From positions 932,501 to 996,500 of the forward strand of contig JAKTNV010000077.1 of NCBI GenBank assembly GCA_022747635.1: a stretch of 64,000 nucleotides of DNA, read 5' to 3'. The notes beneath the pieces are model-generated. The model was not told the DNA's origin, did no database searches, and saw nothing but the letters and a program-made list of their open reading frames with translations. Shown piece by piece: positions 45,571 through 58,300 of the stretch (its first letter is position 1; every line of letters begins with the position of its first letter). Both the position numbers and the translations under genes were made by a program. This stretch comes from Hetaerina americana. Its lineage: Eukaryota > Arthropoda > Insecta > Odonata > Calopterygidae.

Positions 45571-48500
45571 TCAGTTCAGTTTCGTTCAGATCAGATCCAC
45601 TTAGCTCAGTTAAGTTCTCTTCCGTTGCGTTCGATTTTGTTCAGTTTAGTTCAGTTCTATTCATTTTCGTTCAGTCCAGTTCATTTTAGTACCATTCAGT
45701 TTAGTTTAGTTCAGTTCAGTTCAGTTTTCTTCAGTTTAGTAAAGTTCCGCTCAGTTTATTGAATTTGAGTAAAGTTCTGCTCGGTTCATTTCACTTTACT
45801 TAAGTTCCTTTCATTCCATTTTCTTTTACTTAAATTTAGTGTCATTGAGGTAAGTGGATTTAAGCACATTTAAGTTCAGATCAGTTCATTCCTTTCATTT
45901 TGGTTAAGTTATATTAGTTCAATTTAGTGTTGTACATATTAGTTCTTTTCTGTTAGGTTCATTTCAGTTCCGTTTAGTTCAGTTTAGTTAGATTCAGTTC
46001 CATTTAGCTCAGTTCAATTCCGTCCAATTCAGTTTTGTGCAACCCAATTTCGTTCAGTTAATTTCCATTCAGTTCATATTACTTCATTTCAGGTCAGTTT
46101 AGTTTGGTTCAGTTCAGTCCCGTACTGATCATTTTAGTTCAGTTTTCTTCAAATCAGGTCAGTTCTTACCAGTTTTGAATTTTGCGTTCCGGCCGTTCCA
46201 TTCAGCTCACTTCCGTTTTAATTATTTTCGTTCAGTTTAGTTCCCTCAAGGTACGTTCAGTTCAGTTCAGCTATTTTCAATCGCGTTCTACTCAGTTACT
46301 TCAGTTTAGTTTAGTTCCGTTCAAAAGAGTTCAATTCCGATCAGTTTCGTTTCAAACGTCCGTCAGTTCCATTCATTTCACTTCCGTTCCCTTAAGTTTC
46401 GTTCAGTTCTGTTCCGTTTAGTTCATTTTCTTTCAGTTCCGTCTGGTTCACCCCAGTTCCGACCAAGTTCCGTTCAGTTCAGGTTAAATCAGTTTATTTC
46501 CATGTAATTCAGTCCACAATTTCGTTGAGGTGTATTGTTTCTATCCCGATAAGTTCCGTTCCAAACAGTTAAGAATTTTGAAGATCACTACAGGCAAATT
46601 TCGGTCATTTCAGTTTCAATAAGTTAGTTAAGTTTTATTCCATTCAGCTCGTTCAGTTCATTTTAGTTCAGTTCAGTTCAATTCAGTTACGATCATTTTT
46701 GTTACTTAAGGCTCAGTCTCCTTCACTACCGTTCCGTTCAGTTCAGTTCCATTCAATTCCATTCAATTTCGTTCATTTTATTTCAGAACAGTCCACTTCA
46801 GTTCAGTTCATTTCAGTTCATTTACGTTAGATCAGTTCATTTTATTTCATTTCATTTTACTTCAACTGAATTCAAGTCAGTTGATTAATGTTCAGTTCAG
46901 TACAGTAGAGTACAGTATGATACAGTTCAGTTCAGGTTAGTTTATAATAGTTCAGTTTTGGTAAGCTCAGTTAAGTTGCGTTCAGTTCAACTCAGTTGTT
47001 TCAGTTTAATTCGTTCAGTTAAGTTCTGTCCCTGTCCGGATATGTTCAATTTAGTTCACCCCAGTTTCATTCAGTTCCGTGTAGAGCAGTTAAGTGCACT
47101 TCCGTTTAACTCAATCCCGTTCAGTTCAGTGCTTTTCAATTCTGTTCCGTTCAGTTCAGTTGAGTTCAGTTCAGTTTCCTTCCATTAAGCTCAGTTTTGT
47201 TTAATTCAGTCAGTTTTTTCCATTTAGTTCAGTTCCTTTCAATTCCGTCCATCTCAGTTCTGTTCAATTCAGTTCCGTTCTGTTCAATGCAGTTCAGTTC
47301 AGTTCAGTTTAGTTCAGGTAAGTTCAGTTCTTATCAGTAAAATTAGGTTAATTTCTGTTCAGTTCAGTACTGTGCCGTACATAATAGATCAGGTCAGTTC
47401 AGATCAGTTCCGTTCCATTCAGTTCAATTCATTCAAGTTAAGTTCAGTTCTATTCCGTCCCTTTCAGTTCGTTTCAGTAAAGTTTGATTCAGCTCAGTTA
47501 AGCTCGGTTATGTTTAGTTGATTTCAGTTCACTGCAATTCATCTCAATGCAATTAAGTTCATTTAAGCTCAATTCATTTCAGTTCAGTTCACTTTAGTTA
47601 AGTTCAGTTCAGTTTAGTTCAGGACAGTGCAACTCAGTTCAGTCTAGTTAAGTTTATTTTATTTCCGTTTGGTTTCGTTCCGTTTTATTCAATTCCGTGA
47701 AGTTGATTTTCAAAAAATTACGTTTAGGTCAATTCTGGTCCGTTTCGCTCAGTTTTTTTAACTTTTATTTCAGTTCAAATAAGTGTAGCTCAGATCATTT
47801 CCTTTCAGCTGAGTTCCGTTCTGTTCGGTATAATTCTCATTCGTTCCGTTTAGTGCACCTAAGTTTAAATCACTTCTGTTCAGTTCAGTTTATCTCATAT
47901 CATTTAATTTTAGTTTACTTCAGTTCAGCTCCGTTAAGTTCAGTACAGCTCATTTCAGTTGCGTTTTTCTCGATTCCGTTCAGTTTCGTTCCGTTCAGTT
48001 CAGTTTCGATTATTTTACATCCAGTTATTTTGGTTCAAGTCGGTTCAGTTCAGTTCAGTATATGTAAGCTCAATTTAGTTCAGTTCGTGTCAGTTCATTT
48101 CAGTTCTTTTCAGTTCAGTCCTTTAATTTCAGTTCATTTTGGGTACATTCCGTTCTTTTACGTTCCGTACAGTTTAGTTCAGTTCAGTTAAGTTCCGATT
48201 GGTTCCATTCAGTTTAATTCAGTTCAGCACCGTTAATATCTGTTCAGGTCCGTTTCCTTCCGTTTTGTTCACTTCCGTTCCTTTCCGTTGAGGTTAGTTC
48301 CGTTCTGTTCCGTTTAGGTCAGTTCCGTTCAAATCAGTTCCTTTCAGGTTTGTTCCTTTTAGTTTAGTTCATTTTAGATCAGTTCAGTTCATTTAAATTC
48401 AGTTCATTTTAGAGCAGTTCAGTTCAGTTTAGTTCCGATCAGTAAAGTTATTTTTTGTTCACGGATTTTTATTTCATTTGAATTAGGTTTTGTTAAAAAT

Positions 48501-48810
48501 ATTTTAATTCAGTAAAGGTTAGTTTAGTCTTATACTATTCGGTTTAGTTGCGTACCGTTTCGTTCACTTAAGTCCAGTTCAGTAGAGTGCAATTCAGATT
48601 CAGTTAAGTTAAGTTTCTTCAGCTCTATTCAACTTAGTTCCGATAATTCAGTGCGTTTGTGCCGTTCGGTAAGTTCCTTTAAGGTTCACTTCAATTCCGT
48701 TCAGATATATGTCGTTAAGTTCAGTTCAGTTCAGTTCGAATTAGTTTAATTTAGTTAAGGTTAAATCCGTTGATCCCATTTTACGTTAGGTGTGGTCATT
48801 TCAGTTAAAT

Positions 48811-48880
48811 TCAGGTCAGTTTAGGAAATTTCAGGTCAATTCAGGTCAGTTTAGGTCATTTCAGGTCAGTTCAGGTCAGT
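48811..48880 (+). repeat. Decamer run with AGGTCA every 10 bp
   Basis: AGGTCA starts at 48813, 48833, 48843, 48853, 48863 and 48873. The missing 48823 site reads AGGAAA. Each unit is two pentamers (TCAGG TCAGT). The spacing equals direct repeats of a nuclear-receptor half-site separated by four bases. Confidence 0.85.
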
Positions 48881-50429
48881 TCAAGTAAGTACATTTGGGT
48901 AAATTTTCACTCAGTTCAGTTTCGTTCAATTTAGTTCCCTTTAGCTAAGTATAAGTCAGTTCTTTTCCCTTTAGATCGATTATGTTCAGTTCAGTTAATT
49001 TCAATTTATTTCAGATCCGTTCAGTTCCGTTTAGTACCGTTTACTTCCATTTAGTTCAGTTTAAATCAGTTCCATTCAGTTCTGCGCAGTTCAGTTACGT
49101 TCACTTCATTTCCGTTTAGTTAAGTTCCGTTCATTTCATTAAACATCCGCATATATCCGTTCATTTCCGTTCAGTATGATTTAGTTCAGTTATCCTGCGC
49201 ATATCCTCTTTCTTTTTTTCAGTATTTTTCACGTACTTCAGTTTGGTTCAGTGCATTTCAGTTAATTTTACTTAAGTTGAGTTCATATAATTTCATTCAT
49301 TTTACTTTAGGTTAACATAGGCTAATGTATTTCAGTTCAGTTTAGTTCCGTTTAGTTAAGGTCAGTTCACTTTAGTTCCTTTCAGTTCTGTTCAGGCATT
49401 GTAGTTCAGTTGTGTACAGTTCAGCTCATTTTCCATCAGGTTCATTCGGTTCAGTTCACTTCTGTTCCATTCAGTTCAAACCCGTCGATTTTAGTTCAGT
49501 TCTGTTCATTTCACTTTAGTTAAGTTCATTTACTTTCATTTCATTAGATTTTGGTTTAGTTCATTTAACATCAGTTTTTTAGTTCAGTTCAGTTGCGATA
49601 ATTTCAGGTCAGTTGAGTTATGTTCTCAGCACTTCAGTTACCTTAAATTTAGTTCAGTACATTTCTGTTAAGTAAAGCACGGTATATTTCATTTCATCTC
49701 CGGGTGGTTCATTTTAGTTCCGTTGAGTTCATTTCAGTTTAGTTCAACCCAGTTCCATTCCGTTCAGTTCACTTCAGCTGCATTTCGTTCAGTTAACTTT
49801 GTTCATTCCTATTCAGTGCAATTCAGTCCAAGTTAGTTCAGTTTTTCTCAGTTATTTTCCACTAAGTTCAATACTTAAGTTCTATTTGTTCCGTTCAGTG
49901 AGTTCCTTTCCAGCACAGGTGCGTTCCATTCTTGTCGGTTCGGATCTCTTTCCTTCGGTTTAGTTCATTAAGTTTTGTTCAGGTCATTTCTGAGCAGTTC
50001 AGTATGGTTTAATTCAGTTCAGTTCAGTTGATTGCAGCTTATAATTAAACTTTTCTGTTCAGTTAAGTTTTGATCGGTTCAGTTTAAATTTTTCAGTTCC
50101 TTTTGTACAGTTCGATAAGTTCAGTTGAGTTCACTACCGTTCCGTATAGCTCCCTCCAGTTATGTTCTGTTTAGTTCAACTCAGTTCAACACAGTTTAAG
50201 TTAGTTTATGTCATTTCAGTTAAGGAAATTTTAGGTCAGTTCCGTTCAGTTCTGTTTAATTAAGTTCAGGTCGGTTTACCTCAGCAGAATTCAGTTCCGT
50301 TTCCTTCATTTACGTTCCGTTTAGTTCAGTTCAGTTCCGTTCAACTTAGTTCAGCTCCGTGTCGCTTAGTTCAGTTTCATTCAGTTCTGTTCACTCTTAT
50401 TCCGCCATGTACAGTTCTGTTCAGTTCAG

Positions 50430-50817
50430 TATTGTTCAGTTTATGTTAGTAGAGTTAAGTTTATTTAAGTAAATTTTATATAATTTCATTTTACTTCAGT
50501 GCAGTTCCGGTCAGTTGATTCAAGTTCAGGTCAGTGAAGTTCCTTTTAATTTAATTCAGTTAAGTTTAGTTTAGCTCCTTTTCTTCTGCCGAGTTCATTT
50601 CAATTCAGTTCAGATCCAAAAAGTATTGTTCAGTTTATGTTAGTAGAGTTAAGTTTATTTAAGTAAATTTTATATAATTTCATTTTACTTCAGTGCAGTT
50701 CCGGTCAGTTGATTCAAGTTCAGGTCAGTGAAGTTCCTTTTAATTTAATTCAGTTAAGTTTAGTTTAGCTCCTTTTCTTCTGCCGAGTTCATTTCAATTC
50801 AGTTCAGATCCAAAAAG
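50430..50817 (+). repeat. Perfect tandem duplication of 194 bp
   Basis: Units 50430-50623 and 50624-50817 read identically from TATTGTTCAGTTTATG to CAGATCCAAAAAG. This contrasts sharply with the diverged surroundings, so it is very recent or an assembly artefact. Confidence 0.92.
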
Positions 50818-51399
50818 TTTTGTTTGGTTCAGTTCAGTTCCTTTCAGTTGAAATCAGTTGAGTTCAGTTCACATCAGTTCATTTCACTTCATTTAAGTTT
50901 AGTAACTTTCATTTCATTTCTTTATAGTTTCGTTATGTTTAGGTCAGTTTTTTTAGGGATCGGTTTATTTCGGCTCTTTCGAGTTCCGTTCCATTTAGTT
51001 AAATTTTGTTAAGTTCAGTTCACTTTTGCTCAATTCATTTCCGTTACGTTAGGCACTGCTAAATTCAGTTTAGTTTTGTTCGGTTCATTTTCAGTTTCGT
51101 TCATTACCGTTCAGCTCAGTTCAGTTCAGTAAAGTTTAATTCAGTTTAATTCAGTGTCGTTCAACCCTGTTTCATTCAGATAAGTTCAATTTTGTTCAGT
51201 TCGGTCCAATTCTTCCCGTTCTGTTCAATTCAGTTCAGTTAAGTTCGGTTCCGTTCAAATCAGTACCATGCCGAGCAGTTTCGTTTTTGCAGTTCTTTCA
51301 GTTCCATTGAGTTCAATACAGTTCCGTTCATTTTCGTTCCCTTCGGTTCCTATTGATAGAAATGAGCTCTTACGGCTAGTAATATATAATAATAGTGAA

Positions 51400-52335
51400 A
51401 CTCCAATAGCCGTTAACAGTTTACCTTTCTAAACAAAGTGAAAATGAAATTAGTTGGCTAGCGCCAAAAGTTAAGAAGAGGTAAAAGGTAAGGTTGTCTC
51501 CTTATCAATAACAGTAGGACAATCATTTAGGACAGATTTACACTGGGACACAAGTTTGTTAATTGGGTTCTTTTTGACCTCAGAATAAGAGCCGTTTGAC
51601 AAAAAATACTGACTTTTCCAAAATATTGGTATTTGTCCAAAATGACACACAAGTTACCTTTTTCAGCCTTGAGGTTAAAAGCTATCTTTAGATCTTTAGA
51701 TTTTGGGTATTTCAAAGTTACGCTTAGAATAAGAAATTGGGGTACTTTTAAATGACTGAATGTTATTCTTAATCTGCCTCTCGTAACATTTGCGGATGAA
51801 GTCCTTAGTGGAATGATCAAAACATTTCAATGAAGTTTCTGTAACGGTTTTTTTCCCACATCTTCAACGGTTATTTGTTGTAGGTTGCCTTTCACTTCTC
51901 CCTCCCCCATCTACGTACGCTAAACGGTTGTGTTAGGCTGCCCTTTCCGTTTTTCCCCCTTTTTGAAACGGTCATTTTCTTGACCGTGTAATTCCCCCTT
52001 CTCCTCACTACATAACCTATCATTTCAAACTCATCTACCACCAGCCTCGTCTATTGGCTTTTGTCTTTTTTCACCAACCCCCTCTCCCTCACATATGTAA
52101 CACTATTAATTCCTCGGATTACCCTTACCCTTTCTCACTTCGACTTGTTTTGTAATGACGATTACCCTTCAGTACGCTGAAGAGGGCTACTTTGTGGCCG
52201 AAATACGCGTATTCGTATTCACCTTTTTTGTCCTCTCCTTTTTTTACCTTTTACCCCTTCTTGACTTGTGGCGCTAGCAAACTAATTTCATTTTTACTTT
52301 GTTTAAAACGGTTAACTGTTTACGGCTATTGGAGT
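51400..52335. mobile_element. 936-bp element with terminal inverted repeats of about 90 bp
   Basis: The left arm (51400-51490) and right arm (52245-52335, inverted) both start ACTCCAATAGCCGT and share TGAAATTAGTT(G/T)GCTAGCGCCA and a GGTAAAAGGTA end. The interior has no convincing gene; a 97-codon minus-strand frame (51527-51820) is not recognised. Several AACGGT and GACCGT motifs occur. A hammerhead-like motif lies just inside the right arm. It interrupts the satellite; on the left about 50 bp of extra AT-rich DNA (51351-51399) intervene. No target-site duplication could be fixed. Confidence 0.75.
52171..52219 (+). ncRNA. Hammerhead-ribozyme-like motif 2 (best folded)
   Basis: Stem I AGTACG (52171-52176) pairs six for six with CGTATT (52214-52219), with one GU. 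Between them come CTGAAGA (52177-52183), an extra G (52184), stem II GGCTAC/GTGGCC with loop TTT (52185-52199), GAAA (52200-52203), a palindromic stem III TACGCGTA (52204-52211), and the cleavage-site pair TT (52212-52213). Every element of a type I hammerhead is present in order. A short self-complementary stem III is characteristic of retroelement hammerheads thought to act as dimers. The extra G is the only departure. Confidence 0.55.
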
Positions 52336-55300
52336 TCCGTTTGGTTCAGTTCAGTTCAGTTCCTTTCGGATAAGTATAGTTGAGTTCAATTTGTTTCAGT
52401 TCATTTCAGTTCAAGTTCAGTTCATTTGAGTTTACTTAAAAATATTGCAGTATAGTTCAATTCAGTGCAGTTTAGTTCTGTTAAGTTCAGTTCCGATCAG
52501 TTTAATTCAGTTCCGTAAAGTTAAATGCAGTTTAGTTCAGATATTTCCAGCTTAGTTCAGTTCCGTTCGTTTTAGTTCAGCTCAGTTCCGTTAAGTACAC
52601 TTAATTCACCTTAAGTTGTCTTCCGTTCCGTTCCATTTAATTCATTTCCGTTGCGCTCCGTTTAGTTTCATTCAGTTTAATTCAGATCAGTTCCGTTCCG
52701 TCCAGTTAACTTTTGTTCAATTCCATTCCGTTTAATTCCGTTCAGTTCAGTTTCGTTTAGTTCAGTTCTGATCCGATCTCTTCAGTGCAATGCAGTTCTT
52801 TTTTTCAGTTAAGTTCCGTTCAGTACAGTTTGGTTTAGTTCGGTTCATTTCAGTTCAGTCCAGGTCAGTTCATTTCAGTTAAATTCATTAAATTTCATTT
52901 CAATGATTTTTAGTACAGCACAATTTAGTACCGATCAGTTCAAATCAGTTGAGTTAAGTTCAGTTCAGTTTATTTCACCTTAGTTAAGTTCAGTTCATTT
53001 ATTTGCATTTTATTTTAGTTTAGGTCAGTTCTGGTTAGTTTGGTAAGGTAATGTCCGTTCGGTTCAGTTCTGTTGAGTTAAGTTCAGTAAATTTTAGTTT
53101 AGTTCAATTCTGATCAGTTAAAGTCAGTTCAGTTCAGTTCTGTTAAGTTCGGTTTATATTAGTTTATATCGTTTCAGTTGATTTTCGGTCAGTTCAGTTC
53201 AATATAGTTCAGTAACGTTCCCTTTAATTTAACCCAGTTAAGTTTCGTTTAGTTCAGTTTTAATTTGCTAAGTTCAGTTGTGTTCTGTTTAGTTCGATTT
53301 TCCTCAGTTTAGTTGTTTTATTCCGTTTAGTTCGATTAAGCTCGGTTCAGTTCTGTTTTGTATAGTTCAGTTCCGTTCATTTCAGTTAAGTTCAGTTCAG
53401 GTCAATTTATTTCAGTTTAATTCCGTTCCATTCAGTTCCGTTCAGGTCAATTTAGTTCCATATCGATAAGTTTAACTTCTTTTCCATTTACGTTGAGTTC
53501 AGTTCTGTTCAAATCCTTTTCTTTCAGTTCATATTAGTTTAGATTAGTGCTGTTCAGTTCAGTTTTCTTTCATTCAGTTCAGTTTAGGTCAACGTAATTC
53601 GGTATAGTTCAATGCCGTTTTTTTCAGATCTGTTTCACTCAGTTCAATTCCCTTCAGTTCCATTTAATCCGTTTGTTCGTAAGTTTCCAGTTCAGATGCG
53701 TTCTGTTTGTGTCCGTTCAGATATCTTTCGTTCAGTTTAATTCCATTACGCCTTGTTAAATTCAGTTCTGAGCAGTATCGTTTACTTCAGTTCATTTCAG
53801 TTCATTTCAGCTCATAATATAACGTTTCAGTTCAGTTAAACCTTCTTTAGTTCAGTTTAATTTTTGTCACTTCAATGTGTTTAGTTCCTTCAATTCAGAG
53901 TAGATCTATAACTTTCATCTCAGCTCCGTTAAGTTCTGTTCCGTTCAGTTCAGTTCTCTTCACTTCCGTTTAGTTCATTTTTGTTCAGTTCAGTAGAGTT
54001 TAGGTTAGTTTGTGATATTTTAGTTCAGTTCAGTTTTCGTATTTCCGATCAGTTCCGTTTCTTTCAGTTCAGTCCGGTTTACTTCAGCACAGTTCAGTCC
54101 CGTTAAATCTTGTTCAATTCAGTTCTGAGCAGTTCAGTATCGTTTCATTCAATTCAGTTCAGTTCATTGTAGCTCAAAAGTATACTTTTCAGTCAGTTTA
54201 ATTTCATATAGTTCAGTTTAATTTTTGTCACTTCCATGTGTTTACTTCCATCAATTCAGACTAGTTTTGAAACTTTCGTCTCAGCTCCGTTCAGTTTTGT
54301 TCCGTTCAGTTCAGTTCTGTTCACTTCCGTTAAGTTCATTTCAGTTCAGTTCATTTAAGTTTACTTCAGCACAGTTCAGTTCCGATCTGTTCCCTTCCAT
54401 TTATTTCCAATGCGTTCCGTTTAGTTCAGTTCAGGTCCGTCCATGATCGTCCAGTTCAGTTCGGTTCCTTGTCGTTCAGTTCAATTCTGTTAAGTTCCAT
54501 TCACGTGTGTTCCGTATTGTTCAGCTCCTATCAGTTCAGTATTTTTCAGTTAATGTCAATTTAGTTCAGTTCAGTTCAGTTTAATTTAGTTCAGTTCACT
54601 TAGTTTTTTTCAGTTCAGTTCCGTTATGTTCAGTTCAGATTAGTCCTGTCCCTAGCAGTTCCATTTTGATATGTTCCGTTCAATTAATTTCCCTTCACTT
54701 CTGTTTATTTCAGTTTCGTTTAGTGAAATTCCGATCCGTTCCGTTCAGTTCCATTTAGTTCAGTTCTGTTCCGTTCCATTCAGTGTGGATAAGTTATTTT
54801 ACTGTAGTTCAGTATGGTACGTATCAGTTCATTTCAGGTAGGTTCATTTTAGTTCTTTTCAGTTCTCTTTAGTTCGGTTCAGTTTTATTAAGCTCAGTTC
54901 AATTCGGTTCAATTCTGTTTTGTGCAACCCATTTCCGTTCAGTTCGCACTAGTTCCTTCCAGTTCAGTTGAATTCAATTAATTATAATTGAGTCTAGTCC
55001 CTTTCTGATCAATTTAGTTTAGATAAGTTCCGTTTAAATCAGTTCAATTCCTATGAGTATCTTTTTTTTAAGTTTCCTCGGTTCAATCGGCTTATTTCCA
55101 CATAGGTTAGTTCCGTTCAGTTTAGTTCCTTCCAGCTCCTTTCAGTTCAGTGCAGTTGAGTTGGTTTCGATTCAGCTAAGTTCAGTTCCGTTTGGTTCAG
55201 TACCGTTCAGTGTCACTCAGTTCAGTCCCATTCAGAAATTTTCAGTTCCTTTCCTTTCAGTTTCGTTCATTTCCGTTCCGTTCATTGACGTTCAGGGTAG

Positions 55301-58300
55301 TTAAGAAATTTTACGTTCTGTTCCGGTCGTTCATTTCATTTAAATTAACTTAAGTCGAGTTTAGTTCTTTCAGTTCACCACAGATATGTTTAGTTCAATT
55401 CGGCTTTTTAGTTCATTTCAGGTAAGTTTTGTTCAGTTCAGTTTCGTTTAGCTAAGTTTAGTTCAATTATACTCCATGCAATTTCAATATGTTGAGTTCA
55501 TTTCAATTCAGTTTAGTTCTGATAAGTTCCGTTCATTTCTGTGGCTTTGAGTTCAGTTCAGTTTAGTTCACTTCAGTTTCGTTTAAGTCTGTTTAGACAA
55601 GTTCTGTTCCATTCGGTTTAGTTCAGTTGAATTTAGTTCATTCCATTCAGTTCTGTTTAGTTCAGCTCAATTAAGCTTAGATCCGTTAGCACAGTTCAGT
55701 ACATTTCAGTTACGTTACATTCAGTTCCAATTACTTAACTTTCTTTCAGTTCAGTTCCGTTCATTTCAGTTTATTCTTCTCATTTCACTTCAGTTAGGCA
55801 AAGTTCTCTTCATTTTAGTTCGGTTCGGTTCAGCATACTTTCTTTAATTTCAGGTCCACTCATTTCTGTTACGTTTCGCTTGTGTCCGTTCAAACCTGTT
55901 CCGATCCATTCAGTTCCAATCGGTTTTGTTCAGTTTGGATCAGTTCGGTTTAGTTCCGTTTGCTTCCGTTAAGTTCAATTTAGTTTAGTTCTCTTCATAT
56001 CCGTTAAAGTAATTTCCCTTCCGTTTCGTTCAATTCCATTCCGTTTAGTTCAGTTCCGTTCTCTTCCTTTCAGGTCTGTTCCGTTAAATTCAGTTCCATT
56101 CAGTTTAGTTTTGTTCAGTTCATTTCAGATCAGTTCTGTCCAGTTCAGATAAGTCCACTTCACAGTCTATTTTTTCACGTATTTTTTTCAGTTTAGTTCA
56201 GTTCATTTCAAAATATTTTAATTCAGTTAAGTTTAGTTTATTCTTAGACTAATCAGTTCAGTTCCGTACCGTTCATTTCATTTCGGTTCAGATCAGTTCA
56301 GTGCAATTTAGTTGAGCTCATTTAAGTCAATTTTTTGCAGTTCTGTTTACCTCAGTTTAATTCCGTTCACTCTGTTGTTCCCTTTTGTCAGTTCCTTTTA
56401 TGTTAAGTTCCGTTCGGTTCATGTCTCTCCTGATCTCTACCGTTCAGTTCAGTGTCGTGAAATAGAGTTCATTTAAGTTCAAATCAGGTCAATTCAGTAT
56501 GTTAAAATCCGTTCAGTTTAGTTCACGTCAGTTTGTGTCATTTCTGTTCATTTCAGGTTAGTGCCGGTCAGTTAAGTTCAGTTCAGTACAGTTCCGTTTA
56601 CTTTTACTCAGTTCAGTTTCGTTCAGTTCAGTTCCCCTAAACTCGGTTTATTTCAGGTCTTTTCCGTTTAGTTCGATTGTGTTCAGTTCATATCAGTTCA
56701 ATTTAGTTCAGTTTATTTCAGTTCCGTTAACTTAACTTCAGATCTCGTAAATTTACTTCAGTTTAGTTCCGTTCCCTCCGTCCATTTAGTTCCAATCTGT
56801 TCAGTTTAATTCAGTTTCGTTCAGTTCCGCTCAGTTGAGTTAAGTTCAGTTCCTTTCATTTCATTTAATCGCCGCATACTTCCGATCAGTTCCATTCAGT
56901 ATCGTTCACTTTACTCATGTACAGTTCAGTTTATTTCTCTTTAGTTCATTTCATGTTAATTAGTTTCATTTTATTTCAGGTTAGTTCATGTAAATTGATT
57001 TAGGTACAGTTCAGTTCCGTTTAGTTTAGTTTAGTTCGTTTTGGTTCCTTAGTTCTGTTCAGTTCAATTTAGTTCAGTACAGTTCAGATTATATAAGTTC
57101 AGTTCGAAACAATTTCGTTCTGTTCAGTTCATTTCAGTGCCATTCAATTCAAATCAGATGATTTCAGTTGAGTTCAGTTAATTTCACTTCAGTTAAATTT
57201 AACTAATGTTATTTAATTTTATTTTGGTTCAGTTCAATTTACGTCAGTTGTTTTAAATTCAGTTGAACTCCATTAAAATCAGTTGAGTTAAGTAAAATTC
57301 AGTTCAGTTCAGTTCCTTTAGTGTAATTTAGTTTAGACCTATTTAATACAGCCTAGGACAGTTCATTTCAGTTCAGTTCATTTCAGTTCCAATGAGTTAC
57401 GTTAAGTTCATTTCATTGAGTTCAGGTCCATTCAAGTAAATTCAGTTCAGTTCCGGTATTTCATTTCAGTTCAACCTAGTTCCGTTCAGTTCAGTTCATT
57501 TCATTTAAGTTCGGTTAACTTCTGTTCCGTTCTGGTTAATCCAGTTTAGTTCAGTTTAGTTTGGTTTTGTTGAAATTAATCCAATTGCGATCAGATCTTT
57601 TTTATAGTTCCGTTAGTTTAATTCAAATCACCTCCATGCTGTTCAGTTCAATTCTGTTAAGTTCAGTTCTGTCTGGTTCAGTTCAGTACAGAAAAGATCA
57701 TTTTATTTAAGTTAGGTTTATTTCAGTTTGGTTTCGGTCAGTTCAGTTCCAGTCAGTTTAGTTCAGTTCATTTCAGTTCAGTACAGAAAAGATCATTTCA
57801 TATAAGTTAGGTTTATTTCAGTTTGGTTTCGGTCAGTTCAGTTCAATTCATTTAAGTGCGTTTTTGTTACGTTCCGCTCTGTTTCGTTGTGTTCTTGTCT
57901 GTTCAGTTCAGTTCCGTTTAGTTCTATTAAGTTTCGATCAATTAAATTCAGTTCATTTCAATTTAATTCGTTTGTTTTTCAATTCAGATCAGTTCATATC
58001 ATTTCATTTCATTTTTGCTCAGTTGAGTTTAAGTAAGTTTATTTAATTGTAGACAATTTCAGTTCCGTTTAGTTCATTTAACCTCAGTTAAGTTGAGTAC
58101 AGCACAGTTCAGTACCGCACAGTTCAGTTAAGGTTAGTTAAGTTCAAATCAAATTAGTTCAGTTTTCTTCAGTTCAGTTACTTTCCTTCAATTAAGTTCC
58201 GTTTGATTCTGCTAAATTCATTCAGTTTGGTAAGGACCAGTTCCGATCAGTTCTATTTTGTTCACCCCAGCTGAGTTCAGTTCAGGTCCGCTCCGTTGAG

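Larger units (their letters stand above)
45571..51350 (+). repeat. Pentanucleotide satellite, segment 5
   Basis: This segment contains a decamer run TCAGGTCAGT-like at 48811-48880 and a perfect 194-bp tandem duplication at 50430-50817. Around 48.95-49.35 kb it shows a third, more distant copy of the block that starts the 24.9/56.86-kb pair (shared CCGCATATATCCGTTCA-type passage). Confidence 0.94.
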
